From assembly GCA_019775845.1 (NCBI GenBank), contig JADQAV010000007.1, forward strand, positions 186,390-250,389: 64,000 nt of DNA, given 5' to 3'. Made by a program: the position numbers and the translations under genes. The notes beneath the pieces were generated by a model, which saw only the letters and a program-made list of their open reading frames with translations, had not been told where the DNA came from and did no database searches. Shown piece by piece: positions 1 to 12,500 of the stretch. This DNA is from Myrmaecium sp. VS I D KN 1. Taxonomy: Eukaryota; Ascomycota; Dothideomycetes; Valsariales; Valsariaceae. Position 1 is the first letter of the stretch. Each line of letters starts with the position of its first letter.

Positions 1-1
1 C

Positions 2-604
2 GTCGCCGGCGGCGAGAACGCCCTGTCGATCCACTACGTCCGCAACGACGCCCGCCTCCCCGCGGACGGGCTCGTCCTCGTCGACGCCGGCGGCCAGCAC
101 GGCGGCTACATCACCGACATCACCCGCACCTGGCCCGTGTCCGGCCGGTTCACGGCCGCCCAGCGCGACCTCTATGCCGTCGTCCTTGCCGTCCAGCGCT
201 CCGTCGTCAGCCTCTGCCGCGCCGACGCCGGCTTCACCCTCGACCGCCTGCACCGCGTCGCCGAGACCGGCCTCCGGGACGGCCTCGCCCAGCTCGGCTT
301 CGACTTCGGCCGCAAGGACCGCCGGATCGAGGACCTCTTCCCCCACCACGTCGGCCACTACGTCGGCCTCGACGTGCACGACTGCCCCGGCGTCGGCCGC
401 AACCGCGCCCTCCAGCCCGGCATGTGCGTCACCGTCGAGCCCGGCATCTACATCGGTGCTGAGGACGACCGCTGGCCGGCCGCCTTCCGCGGCATCGGCA
501 TCCGCATCGAGGACTCCGTCGCCGTCGACGCCGCCAGCCCCTTCGTCCTGACCACCGAGGCCGTCAAGGAAATCGTCGATATTGAGGAGCTGCGGGAGGA
601 CTGA
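2..604 (+). CDS. ICP55: Xaa-Pro aminopeptidase, Icp55-like, C-terminal part (5' end outside window)
   Basis: Open from base 2 with no start codon in the window, so only the C-terminal ~200 residues are present. This is the pita-bread metallopeptidase (M24) fold. The motif DAGGQHGGYITDITRTWP supplies two metal-binding aspartates (fragment residues 28 and 39), HHVGHYVGLDVHD the histidines, VEPGIYI the first glutamate and GIRIEDSV the second. All five ligands of the family are therefore present. The family includes mitochondrial Icp55, which trims one residue from the N terminus of imported proteins after the processing peptidase, and aminopeptidase P. The assignment to Icp55 rather than another aminopeptidase P is an inference, because the targeting region is not visible. 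The GC content is very high (mostly G/C third positions), above that of the neighbours. It ends TGA at 602-604 and converges on the kinase gene. Confidence 0.85.
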   Translation, partial: VAGGENALSIHYVRNDARLPADGLVLVDAGGQHGGYITDITRTWPVSGRFTAAQRDLYAVVLAVQRSVVSLCRADAGFTLDRLHRVAETGLRDGLAQLGFDFGRKDRRIEDLFPHHVGHYVGLDVHDCPGVGRNRALQPGMCVTVEPGIYIGAEDDRWPAAFRGIGIRIEDSVAVDAASPFVLTTEAVKEIVDIEELRED

Positions 605-1674
605 CGTCGATCGGTAGGAGAGAAGTACTAACTGATGTAGAATATATGAGGAAACGCCCCCCCGGTATACTTCGGTGACTACGAAGTTCTTACCATCGAC
701 CATGTATAAACCGACCCCTATTTTTAGCTCTGTAGCCAACAGAAAAAGGAAAACGTTCGATTTCACAGTTCATCACGCAAACACACTCCTTCGAATCCTC
801 AAGTCTGAAAAGCGTCCACATGTTCATTCGCTCGCTGTCTAGTTTACTTCAAACCCAGATCCGATCTGCCGCATCTCCTTACCCCTTCCCACCGACCTTC
901 CCCAGCTTCTACTAACCTCTCCCGCCTCGTGAACTCCTGGGAAAAGAACAGGACCGACCAGATAAACAAGCAACCACACCTCCCCGTCCCGTCCCCTTTT
1001 CCCCTACCCCCTTCCCGCCCGATCCTTGTCTGAAGGCACTGGCGGAGGGATCCGAGCGCATTCTTGTACCCGAAAGCGCATCCGCATGGCCATCGTCGAG
1101 GAGGCACTTCTCCGTTGCGTAGAAGGCTTCTCGAAGGGTCCTTTTCCACTTCCGACGCGTAGCCGAAGCGCCCATGACTGATGAATCCAGGGTCAGGCTG
1201 CGCAAGCGGCTGTGTCGGCTCCCTTGATTCTGGTACAGAGACCAGATCGTCCCGTTCTCGCCTGTTTGACTGACAGCTCCCTCAAAGAATGGTAAAACCA
1301 ACCAACCCCATCCCACCGTGAAAATGATGAAACAGGGAGGGCGAAAGAAAAAGAAAAGAAGGAAACGAAAATGGTATTATCAAAGGCGGGACCGAAACAC
1401 GATTAGTAGATGGGTCTCTATGACGCGCCTTCCAAACCACAGAGGGGGACGGAAAGATCCAAAAAGAAAAAGCCATGGATACAGAAAACCAGAAAAAAAA
1501 AGGGGGGGACATTGTGATATCATATGCAGAGTAGTCGATGCAGTGTGCAGAGGCGGAATGCAGGGAACAAAAAGGAAGAAACGAGCATCCCCCCATGCGC
1601 CAGGATAATGGAAGCTCATAACTTCCCGAACGCCCAAAAAGGATGTGACCAAGTTGAAGACCAGAGATCGACCT
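605..1674. other. Convergent spacer, no gene seen
   Basis: This lies between the 3' ends of the aminopeptidase and kinase genes. It holds purine-rich low-complexity DNA at about 1318-1380 and a run of nine A followed by seven G at 1493-1508. Open frames here are short, purine/pyrimidine-biased and without recognisable motifs. Confidence 0.6.
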
Positions 1675-3683
<2,009 letters not shown>

Positions 3684-5460
3684 TGCAGCCGGTGAAAGGT
3701 TGTCAATGGCGGTCTTGCGGTCTGAAAGTCCCAAGCACGCCCGTTAGACCATGAGCAACCTCCTTTCCTGGCGAAAGCAGGCGGTGAAACGGCGGGGACC
3801 GAAGTTGCGGCGACCGGTGTGGGGAAGAAGAGCCAGATGACAAGCGAATGAGAAGAGGGCGGGAAGCTAAAGCGACAGCGGCCGGTGCGGTGGGTGGAGA
3901 TAGGGGGGGGGCGGATGTGCGGTCAGAGCACGACGATGCGTCCGTGGGAGGGAAAAAGGGAGTTGCTGATATCACGTCGCTGTAGAATAGAGCGACAAGA
4001 ACACCTCCGCGTCAGGGTGCGGAAGCTGGCGACGAGTGAAAACGGCGAGGCAGACGTAGACGTAGACGTTGGGGTTGTGCTCGAAGGAGAGTGTGGAACG
4101 AAGCCAGGAAGATGGAGATAGATCCGTGAGCACGTCCGGACTACTATCTACTACTGTAGTAGCTTGAGCGGCCGGTGGATTGACCGATAAGACAGTTGGG
4201 TATGGGGAAGTGTAGTAAAAAAAGTGAGCAAGATGAAGGATGTATGTAACGGTCTGGGGGAAGAATGAAGAAGGAGAAGAAAGGTGAGACCGGAAGGGAT
4301 TGATGGTCCGGATGATGTGACGGCGGGAGTGCGTTGAACGCTGAGTCCAGCGAGCAAAGCCGAAAATGCGGTCGGTCACTGCCTGGTGTACGAATAGACG
4401 GGAAGAGGGACAGGGGCGGCAGAGCACGAGGGCACAAGGGCGCAAGGGCGGTCAGGAAGGTTACTGGTGGACAGTAGTAGTGGTACTAGTACTAGTAGGT
4501 AGTAGTTACAGTAAATTACCAGACGGTCAACGTAAAACCCCAAGCAAGACAAGGAACCCAAGGGCAAACAGCTGCAAGGGAACCTGGAACCTTCACTAGC
4601 GGCCCGGCCACGCACGTTGTTCCATCCTTCCATGCTTGCCCCTGGACCGGGGGGAACGCTTCCTACCCGTGATGTTCTTCCCAGGTTGATGCCGACCCGA
4701 CTGCACCTGCCGCGGAGATAGTCGGTCACATCGCTCCAATCCCCATCACCCTTGCAGCCACCGAACAACGCACTGCACATATTCTTCCTTCCATGCATCC
4801 TTCTAGAAATCCTGCTCCTTTTCGCCACGGGTCGCATCTGCCAAGTCCCTACGGACATATTCCGTCGGATTTCATCATGAGTGAATGAGAGGAGAGAGGG
4901 AGAGAAAGAGAAAGAGAAAGAGAGCAACACCAGACCCTGCCGAGGTGTGGATACTGTACGTATGTATGTGTAAGTACTGTATGTATCAAAGTATCAAACA
5001 TCGAGGAAGACAGATTACAAAGCGACCAATAAGCCCAAGAGCAAGCAAAGTCACAGCGATAACGAGGAGAAGAAAGACTGACATGACCCATGACCCTAAT
5101 CACACCATCTACCATCCAATATACAATTTCAGCCGTGAGAAAGAAGAGATAATTTAGCGCCAGATGCAGTTTGCGATAGCAATGCTCAGAATGGAAAACC
5201 GTGACAAAGATAAAAGGCAATATGTAAAACCGCCTTTCCCCTCAGGATATAGAGCGAACCTAGAAGATAAACCAAAGGAAATTGAAAGCCCCAGCACGAC
5301 ATAGGTGACTGCTGTTCGGTAGCGGACCGGAAGGTACTGTAGGCAGAAGCCAGCCGTCTCACGCATAGTGCCAGGAACAAACGCATGAGCACTTCGCCGT
5401 GCCACCTTCTGCCGTAGCCAGCAGAGATATTCAAGAAAAGCTGGGACCAAAGCATACGAC
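3684..5460. other. Kinase promoter region and Ubc8 3' flank, no gene seen
   Basis: Non-coding DNA upstream of the kinase and downstream of Ubc8. It contains a cluster of ACTAGT/TAGTAG words near 4481-4510, a GA/AAAGAG-rich tract at about 4886-4925 and GTAT-type repeats near 4955-4990. No open frame has a recognisable domain or plausible splice structure. Confidence 0.55.
4886..4925. repeat. Purine-rich GAGA/AAAGAG microsatellite
   Basis: Short degenerate purine repeat with units such as GAGAGG and GAAAGA. It lies in the spacer between the kinase and Ubc8 genes, and its function is unknown. Confidence 0.7.
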
Positions 5461-6113
5461 TTAGACCTCCTCCATCGCCCCCGCCGGCTCTTCGTCCTCT
5501 CCCGACTCGTAACTGCCCACGGAGCTCATATCGTCCTCCTCCTCACTCTCCTCATCCGCATCATCCGCCGCATCCTTCGACGCGTATTTAGCCACATACT
5601 CCTTCACTTTGGCCTCATAGCTCTTCGGCTCTCGCATGAGCAACGCCGCCGCCTCCCCGTTCAGCGGGTCGGTCGGGTTTGGGTATCGGAGCAGCTGAGG
5701 CAGAAACACCTCAAAGATGTTGATCATGTCGTACATCGGGCTCCAGGTCTGGTTGATGACGTCAAGGCAGACGCTCCCGGAGAGCTCGTCGATGTTCGGG
5801 TGGAAGATGCGGTTTACGAAGCCGATGGACGGCGACTTGTACGGGTACTGGTCCGGCAGCTCAACGTGGATCTTCCACAGCCCGCCCGCGAACGGCGTCT
5901 CCTCCGGCCCCTTGAACCGAACGTAGAACTCCTGCATGTTGTCGTTGACGAGCGTGACCTCGTAGTCCGACATGAGCATCTTCATGACCTGTTTTGCGTG
6001 AGATACAACAGTCAGTCCTGCATCATCCGTTCTCCCGCGATCCTTTGTCCATGTAGGTGGGAGAGTAACTGATAACATACGTCGGTCTCGATTCTCCTCT
6101 TTGGACTGCTCAT
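5461..6113 (-). CDS. UBC8: Ubiquitin-conjugating enzyme E2, Ubc8/UBE2H type
   Basis: Two exons, 6113-6081 and 5988-5461 (186 aa), with an intron at 5989-6080 after only 11 codons. The first exon [11 protein letters not shown] matches the N terminus of UBE2H. The UBC fold shows the HPN motif (residues 74-76) and the active cysteine C85 in [13 protein letters not shown], followed by the family-typical [13 protein letters not shown]. The tail after about residue 150 is strongly acidic (EESEEEDD), also typical of Ubc8. In yeast this E2 works with the GID/CTLH ligase to degrade gluconeogenic enzymes when glucose returns. That link is known for the family and not shown here, but the gluconeogenesis activator acuK lies in the same window. 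It is divergent from the pantothenate gene. Confidence 0.95.
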
Positions 6114-6951
6114 CCTGCCTATAGAAAGCGTCCCCGTGAGATTATCCGTGTATTCCGGTGAAGGGAGACTGAATGGTTTGCAAATGCCTGGTTGAGTGGG
6201 CCAGTAGGTGTTTTTGACTATGGAGTGGCAACGGCTGGATGGGTGGAGAGAACCGAGCAAACTGCGGAGGAGTCCAACAGGCGGCTTGTTTGCAGACTAT
6301 GGGAGCAAGGTTACGCAGATGAGGTTGACAGAAAGTGCGGGACTATGGTTCTGGGTTATACCGTCCAGCAGCGGCAAAGAGAAAGGAGTGACGAGTGAGT
6401 CAGGCGAGGAACGTGGTCGAGGTTGTGAGGGGATCCGAGGTGAAGACGACGTGGGAGGGGCAGATAGGCGGATAAGCGGCGGGTAAGTTCTAGGGCGCGA
6501 GCCAACTAGGTACCTGCTACCTCGTGGTAATATCATGCGTAAGGAGTGCATAGTGGTAGGTTCTTTATGCCAGTTTTCGGAATGGACGCCCCATTGTGGA
6601 CCAAATTATCCTAGATAAACGGGGTGACTAAGACAGAAATGTTCGGAACGCGCCCCAAAATAACCGACACCGTCTCTTGCTGGACCCTTGGTCATACCAT
6701 ACGAAAAGAGTCTCTCCGCAACGTACCTTAACCTCCGCAGAAGAGATCATCACGAACCTCGAGAAGGGGCAGAGAACGGGACTTTCGCCCACAAAGCAAA
6801 ACTCCTCCCAGAGATGTCGACCTCGCTGACCGCCTCTTTCCCCTTCACCCTTTCTCCGCGCCTATATCATCCTTCCTCATCTCACGCATCACTTCCGCAT
6901 CGCTACCGGTGAAATTTCCGTCTCCTCCCGAGCGTAGAAGTCTTCTTTGTC
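6114..6951. other. Shared promoter region between divergent Ubc8 and panB genes
   Basis: No gene is seen in this 838-bp spacer. It contains one TAC-type palindromic word cluster near 6508-6525 and a pyrimidine-rich stretch around 6830-6900 just before the panB start, as is common upstream of fungal start codons. Confidence 0.55.
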
Positions 6952-8067
6952 ATGTCCACGCGCATCCTGCACAGTGCATGCGTTGCCTCGCTCACCCCCT
7001 CCAATGCGATTCGGTACCTCACGCGACGAGTAGCGCGACCAACAACATGTCTCCAAGGAACCTCTATGCCCATACCCTTTGCTGTCGTGCAAATCCGACG
7101 GTCCTCGCACTCTCCCCTGGGCTCACCCGTAGCCAACCGTAAGAATGTCACCCTCCAAGCGCTCCGTGGGCTCTACAAACGCGGCGAACCCATAGCCATG
7201 ATCACCGCGCACGACTTCCCCAGCGCACACGTTGCCGATCACGCCGGTATGGACATCGTCCTCGTGGGCGACTCCCTGGCCATGGTGGCCCTGGGCATGG
7301 AGGATACAAGCGAGATCACCCTGGAAGATATGTTGCTGCACGCTCGCAGCGTGAGTAGAGGGGCTAGGACTGCTTTCACTGTACGTACATGTCTTCGGAG
7401 GACCACTGTATTTTGCTAAGCGGATGTATCAGAACTAACCCGCCCTTAGGTCGGTGATCTGCCCATGGGTAGCTACGAGCTCAACCCTGAACAGGCTCTG
7501 TCGAGCGCGATCCGCATGGTCAAGGAGGGTCGGATGCAAGGCGTCAAACTGGAGGGTGGAGCGGAAATGGCGCCCACCATCCGCAAGATTACCACCGCTG
7601 GCATTCCCGTCCTCGCGCATATCGGTCTAACGCCCCAGCGCCAGGCTTCTCTGAGTGGCTTCCGTGTTCAAGGCAAGTCTACCGCCGGTGCTGTCAAGGT
7701 ACTCGAGGATGCGCTTGCGGTCCAGGAAGCCGGAGCATTCGCCATGGTTGTGGAAGCAGTTCCTCCTGAGGTTGCCGCCTTGATCACCAAGAAGCTCAAG
7801 GTACCGACCATCGGTATCGGCGCAGGAAATGGGTGCTCTGGCCAGGTACTGGTGCAGGTTGACATGTCCGGCTACTTTCCTCCAGGCCGCTTCCTTCCTA
7901 AATTCGTGAAAAAGTATGGTGATGTGTGGGGCGAAAGCATGAGAGCTGTCACCCAATACAAGGAAGAAGTTAAGAGCAGAGCCTACCCTGCACCGGAGCA
8001 TACCTACGCTATGCCGAAGGAGGAGTTTCAGGAATTCGAAAGGCTTGTTGAGGAAAAAGAGCACTAG
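6952..8067 (+). CDS. panB: 3-methyl-2-oxobutanoate hydroxymethyltransferase (ketopantoate hydroxymethyltransferase)
   Basis: Two exons, 6952-7380 and 7450-8067 (348 aa), with a GT-AG intron at 7381-7449. The enzyme adds a hydroxymethyl group from methylene-tetrahydrofolate to alpha-ketoisovalerate, the first committed step to pantothenate and coenzyme A. Visible family blocks are ITAHDFPSAHVADHAGMD, VLVGDSLAMVALG, VGDLPMGSYE, VKLEGG, VLAHIGLTPQ, VEAVPPEVA and GIGAGNGCSGQVLV. The aspartates and glutamates in these blocks are the known metal and substrate ligands of the family. The first ~60 residues are rich in Arg, Ser and Thr and lack acidic residues, so a mitochondrial presequence is likely. 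Fungal PanB proteins usually carry one. The 3' end faces the 3' end of ATG12, 133 bp away. Confidence 0.95.
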
Positions 8068-8200
8068 GCTTAGATGTCTGGCTGTCCGCAATGTAATATA
8101 CTGTCCGCGCGTCTTGATAGTTTGCAATCTTGCATGGCAACGGGGTAAATGGATGTTTGAGTTAGTTTAGCGGTTAGCATCAGGAACACATGCATATGGC

Positions 8201-9073
8201 TCATCCGAAAGCAGGCGTTACGGAGTACGCGACCACCAATTCATCTTTGGTCTTGAAACACTGTGACCGTGAGCTGTTAGCGTTCGCCACACTTGACCAA
8301 CAGAAGAGAGCAGATCGATGAGCGGAAAAAGAGCCACTCACTCGCCATAGATTGCCGACGCCCTCATCCAAGCCGGGCGCGAAGACGGAGTTGACGTAGC
8401 AAAACACGCTCTCGTGGTCCTTGCTGCCCAACTTCTTCCGCAGGAACCGCACGACCGTCTCGAACCGCTGCGACGCGGAGATGCGGAACACCCGCTGGCG
8501 CAGGAGGGGCGCCGACCCGACGGGTTGGAAGCGGACGGTCACTGGCAATGCCGATCCATCAGCGGCGAGGACTTTGAAAGGGGTAGACGAGGGCCAAAGA
8601 AGACATTGCAAGGTAGCACCATGCTGATATGAGATGGGAAACCGGGGAGGGGACAAAGCGAAATGACGGGCGGCGGAAAGCAGGCCGATAACATGGTAAC
8701 AGTAAATAGATCCAGCACAGTTCCTTTAAGAGAGAAAAGACTCGATGCAAAGACCAGGAAGAAGACCGAAAGAAACCATACACGCAGACACACACACACA
8801 CATACCTTTCTCAACATCCAACTCGCCCGCCCCTTCCAGCGCCTGCGTCGAGACCTTTGGCAAGTTCGTCAGCACGACCGACGCCGCCATCGTGAGCGGG
8901 AGTTCCGCCGCGGCAGCCGCAGCATCATCCTCCTCGTCCGGGATGCGCGCCGGTGACTTCGATGGCGTGGACTGCTCGGACTGCTGGTGCTGCTGGTGCT
9001 GCTGCGACTGTCGCTGTGGAGTAGCCGTAGAGGAAGTCCGGGAGGAAGGCTGGGGTGATGCCGGAGGTGACAT
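8201..9073 (-). CDS. ATG12: Autophagy ubiquitin-like protein Atg12
   Basis: Three exons, 9073-8806, 8571-8342 and 8260-8201 (185 aa). The N-terminal ~60 residues are low-complexity (Ser, Thr, Gln, Pro, then an Ala run). The ubiquitin-like domain follows, from [12 protein letters not shown] to the end. The C terminus [19 protein letters not shown] ends in the glycine used directly for conjugation to Atg5, without prior cleavage, as known for Atg12. The conserved [19 protein letters not shown] block contains the Atg12 tryptophan. The last exon encodes just 19 residues plus the stop. Intron 1 (8572-8805, 234 bp) is long for this region, and its donor is followed at once by a TG dinucleotide run. 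The Atg12-Atg5 conjugate promotes Atg8 lipidation in autophagosome formation. Confidence 0.95.
8788..8802. repeat. AC/TG dinucleotide run next to the ATG12 intron 1 donor
   Basis: About 15 bases of alternating A and C on the plus strand. On the gene strand this is a TG run directly behind the 5' splice site of ATG12 intron 1. Confidence 0.85.
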
Positions 9074-9528
9074 GTTGAACCGGACACGGTCAATGTCTTC
9101 GTATCTTGTTGACGGGGCGTGGGGAAAGGCGGAGGGAGTCAGTGCGAGGGAAGGTCGAGGTTCTGCGAGGGAGGGAAGGTGACTTTAGATGTTGGGTGGT
9201 TGGGGGGAGCCTTGTGGAACAACAGCTTCAAGTGGAGTTCCCCACACGGTGCCTAAGGTGTCGAGTAAACATGAGTGACAGGCTGACAGCATCACCTTGA
9301 CAAGACAGCAAGGTAACATCCAGCTTGACTGGATCGCCCGGTCTTCTTGTAAATCATGAACATGGCTTCATTACTATGATTCTTCTGGTTTTCCGTCGAT
9401 GGTCTTGCTTCTCCTACCCTTTACTTCCCAGACCGCGGCGTGCGCCGCCGCTAATCCACCTCTAAATTTACTACTGTTGGATACTGGGACGAAGAGCAAG
9501 GGTCTGATATAATAATAAAGTCTCACAG
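9074..9528. other. Spacer between ATG12 start and the BTB-protein stop
   Basis: This 455-bp spacer would hold the ATG12 promoter and the 3' UTR of the following gene. I see no further coding signal. Confidence 0.5.
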
Positions 9529-12500
9529 CTACGTAGGAAGAAAAGACGCTGCAGCCGGGTTCATCTTGGTTCTCCCCGCCTCAGAGTTGAGCTTCGGTGA
9601 GGATACTGGAGGAGGGCCCGCACCTTCGGAACGCTCCTTGTTCTTTCCATCCCTACCTCCGCGCCTATCACCTCTACCACCTCTACCGCGCTCACACCGG
9701 TCTCCCTGGCCTTTACCACCATGCCTATCGCTGTTCCCATTCCCTCGTGTTGCTCTCTCGTCCGTTCTTTGCCCAGGTGATCCTTGCGGCTGCGAATTTC
9801 GTTGCGAGACACGTCTCTCCTGCGAAGCTCCGCCGGCTTGTTCGGGTGCCTCTGGCTGCTTGGCAGAGGCTCCCCGGCTCTTCGCGGTCTCTGTCTTCGG
9901 TCCAGCAGATGCTTCTTCATGAGACGTAGCGGGGGCCTCTTTTTTTCCTTTAGGGACCCTTTTCCCTCCCGTCTTTTTCCCACCTTTCTCGCCACCGCTC
10001 CGTGATGCAAGGCGAGCGGCCTTGCGTTCCTCCGCCTTTCTCGCCTCTTCGGCAGCGATGTGCCGTTTGCTCTCAGCATCCCACCATTCTTGGAACTCCT
10101 GCTCCGCCTGTATGTCCTGGAGTGACCGCTTTGCCATGGCGTCCTTCACGAAATCTTTCTCCGCCTGCTGCTGTGACAGTATCTGTTGTAGTGATAAACC
10201 TGACGGAGAAGACGCGGCTTGTACCGGAAGGGGTGTATGCCGAATACTGCGAGGAGTGATCGTGGACCCGCTGGGATTTGCGGATGGAGAATCAGCCGCC
10301 GAACTTGTTTGCTTCGAATTAAAACCTGGCGTATTTTGAGCGCTTGTCACCGGCGATTTGCCAGCGATGGTCTGCCGCATCGTCAAGGGGCGGTTAGCAC
10401 TAATTTCTGGGGGCGCATGGCCGATATTAGCTGTAGAGATGGCAGTTGTAGAGACGGCAGTAGTTGATGAGCCTTTGTTCGTTTTGGCACCAACAGCTTG
10501 CCAGGGTGACAAAGCAGGCCGATGGACTGGGCCATTCGTCTCTTCAGCAGCAATCTGCTGTGCTTGCAGAAGTCGCTTCCGCTCTTTCTGTGACAATTTA
10601 GGGGTAGAAGATCCCTGGATTCGTTCTTTCTTCGCAGATGTAGCAGCTTGCGCAGAAAGCCCGAGCGATAGGTTCGAGGGGCCCGCGGAGGATGTTTGCG
10701 CCATTATCTCCTTCATAGCGAGCTTCTGAGTAGGAAGCGGAGATGTACCCCAGGGACGCTCCGTAGAACGTGGTGTTGCTGCTCTACTGGACAGATTTGC
10801 TGGGGTGGAGATTTGCCCTAGAGGTGAAAGATTGAGGGAGCTCGGCTCTTGAAGTCTATGTCGATTTGGAGTCTGCTGTGCTAGCAACAGGGGCGAGCTC
10901 TGAGGTTCAGGGGCACCAGCACGATCAAGACGATCAAGACGATCGCTGGAAGCCCTTGCGGTCCTCATTGAAGGTTTGGACTCCTCTTCCCCATCTGACA
11001 TCTCGAACACAAGGTCGGCAGTGGGAGCCTTCCCTCTGGTGCTGGGTCCTAGGACCAGACTGCTGGTCATTCCTGCAGCATAGGAACTTTTACGCGGCGT
11101 TTTTTGTCGAGGCGGTAGAGGAGACGAATCTTCGAAGCTATTGGCATGTTGAGATGACGACAGTCGCTCTTCGATTCTTGCTCGGTTGATAGCCAGAGAC
11201 ATAGCGGTGATCCTATCTTGCTTCTCCTCTTGGATCAACCCACCTAATTCGGGGTGTCTCTCACGCAGATTTTCTTCGTTCAAACAGGCATAGAGCTTGC
11301 CGGCGCGTTGAGCTTGACGTACTGTCTTGTCTAGTTCTGACAGCATGTCATCTTCAAGATCATCAAGATATCTGACCAGTGTTAGTCCGGATTGAGTCAA
11401 TTGGAGCCGGGGCATCTTACCTATTTTGCAGGATTGGTTCCAGACAAAGGCAGATGTACTTCAAAGCGGCATTTTGGAAGCTCTTCTCTGGGAAGGGCGA
11501 TATCTGATGCAATAGCTGAGTGACGTTCCGCACATTGACTAGCCGGAGAATTAGCCATCTACATGAACGTGGTTCAAGATACAACTTACCATATCGCCCA
11601 ATGACTTTCTGACAGATCTTGACTAGACGCTCGATCATGAGATAATCCGCTAACTCCATGACTTCAAAGACGGTCTCGATCAGTTCTTCCAGTGCGGAGA
11701 GGTCACTGAGATCCTCACTGACGATCTCATCAAATAATTCCTCGCCCGTGTCCGCGTAAATGAACCGAAGGACGAAGTTAAAGGCATCCTTTGTGAAGTC
11801 CAAGAGGTCAATAGTGAGAAGGTTCTCAGAACCTAGATCTTGATCACGTCTTTCCGCGAGCCAAATGCCTCCGGAGTATCCTCCAAAGATTGTCTCAAAG
11901 TAGTGGCAGCGCTTCCTCAGGATCGCGCTGTGTACTTGGACGGATACGGTGTTATCCTTGCCCAAGCTTTCCCTCAAGCGGATCTGCACATCGCCATCTC
12001 GGAAAAAGCTGGGGTCTTTGATTGCCATCTCCATATCATACTGAAGCGAGGAACGTGGTATAATCATTTGGCGAACAGCAGGCTCAAGCTGTCTGAGTTC
12101 CAATAGCGCGGCGATCTTCATCAACTCCGTTCGCACTTGGCGGAATCGAGCAGCTTGAGATGGAACACTTTGGGTATTCTGCCATACGCAGATGATATCT
12201 TCTGTGTAGAGGTAATACACCAGGTTGAGGATTGTTAAGAAGTCTATCCCGTGGAACAGGATCTTAGTCCGTCCGTTATCACTGCGTTCAATGCTGACAA
12301 CGTCTGTGATCCATTGCTCATCGCCAATCTTGATGGACGCCAACGTCTCTCTTAAGATCCGGCTACGCCCAGCTATGATGAACTGGTGCATCGGAATAAT
12401 CACATTGCCGCTTGTAGTGCAGATGTCAACATTGTAGGTCTCGTCGTGGATCCGGAGTCCTTGACTAATCGCTCTAGCAGTCTCGCCTTCAATATCCTTT

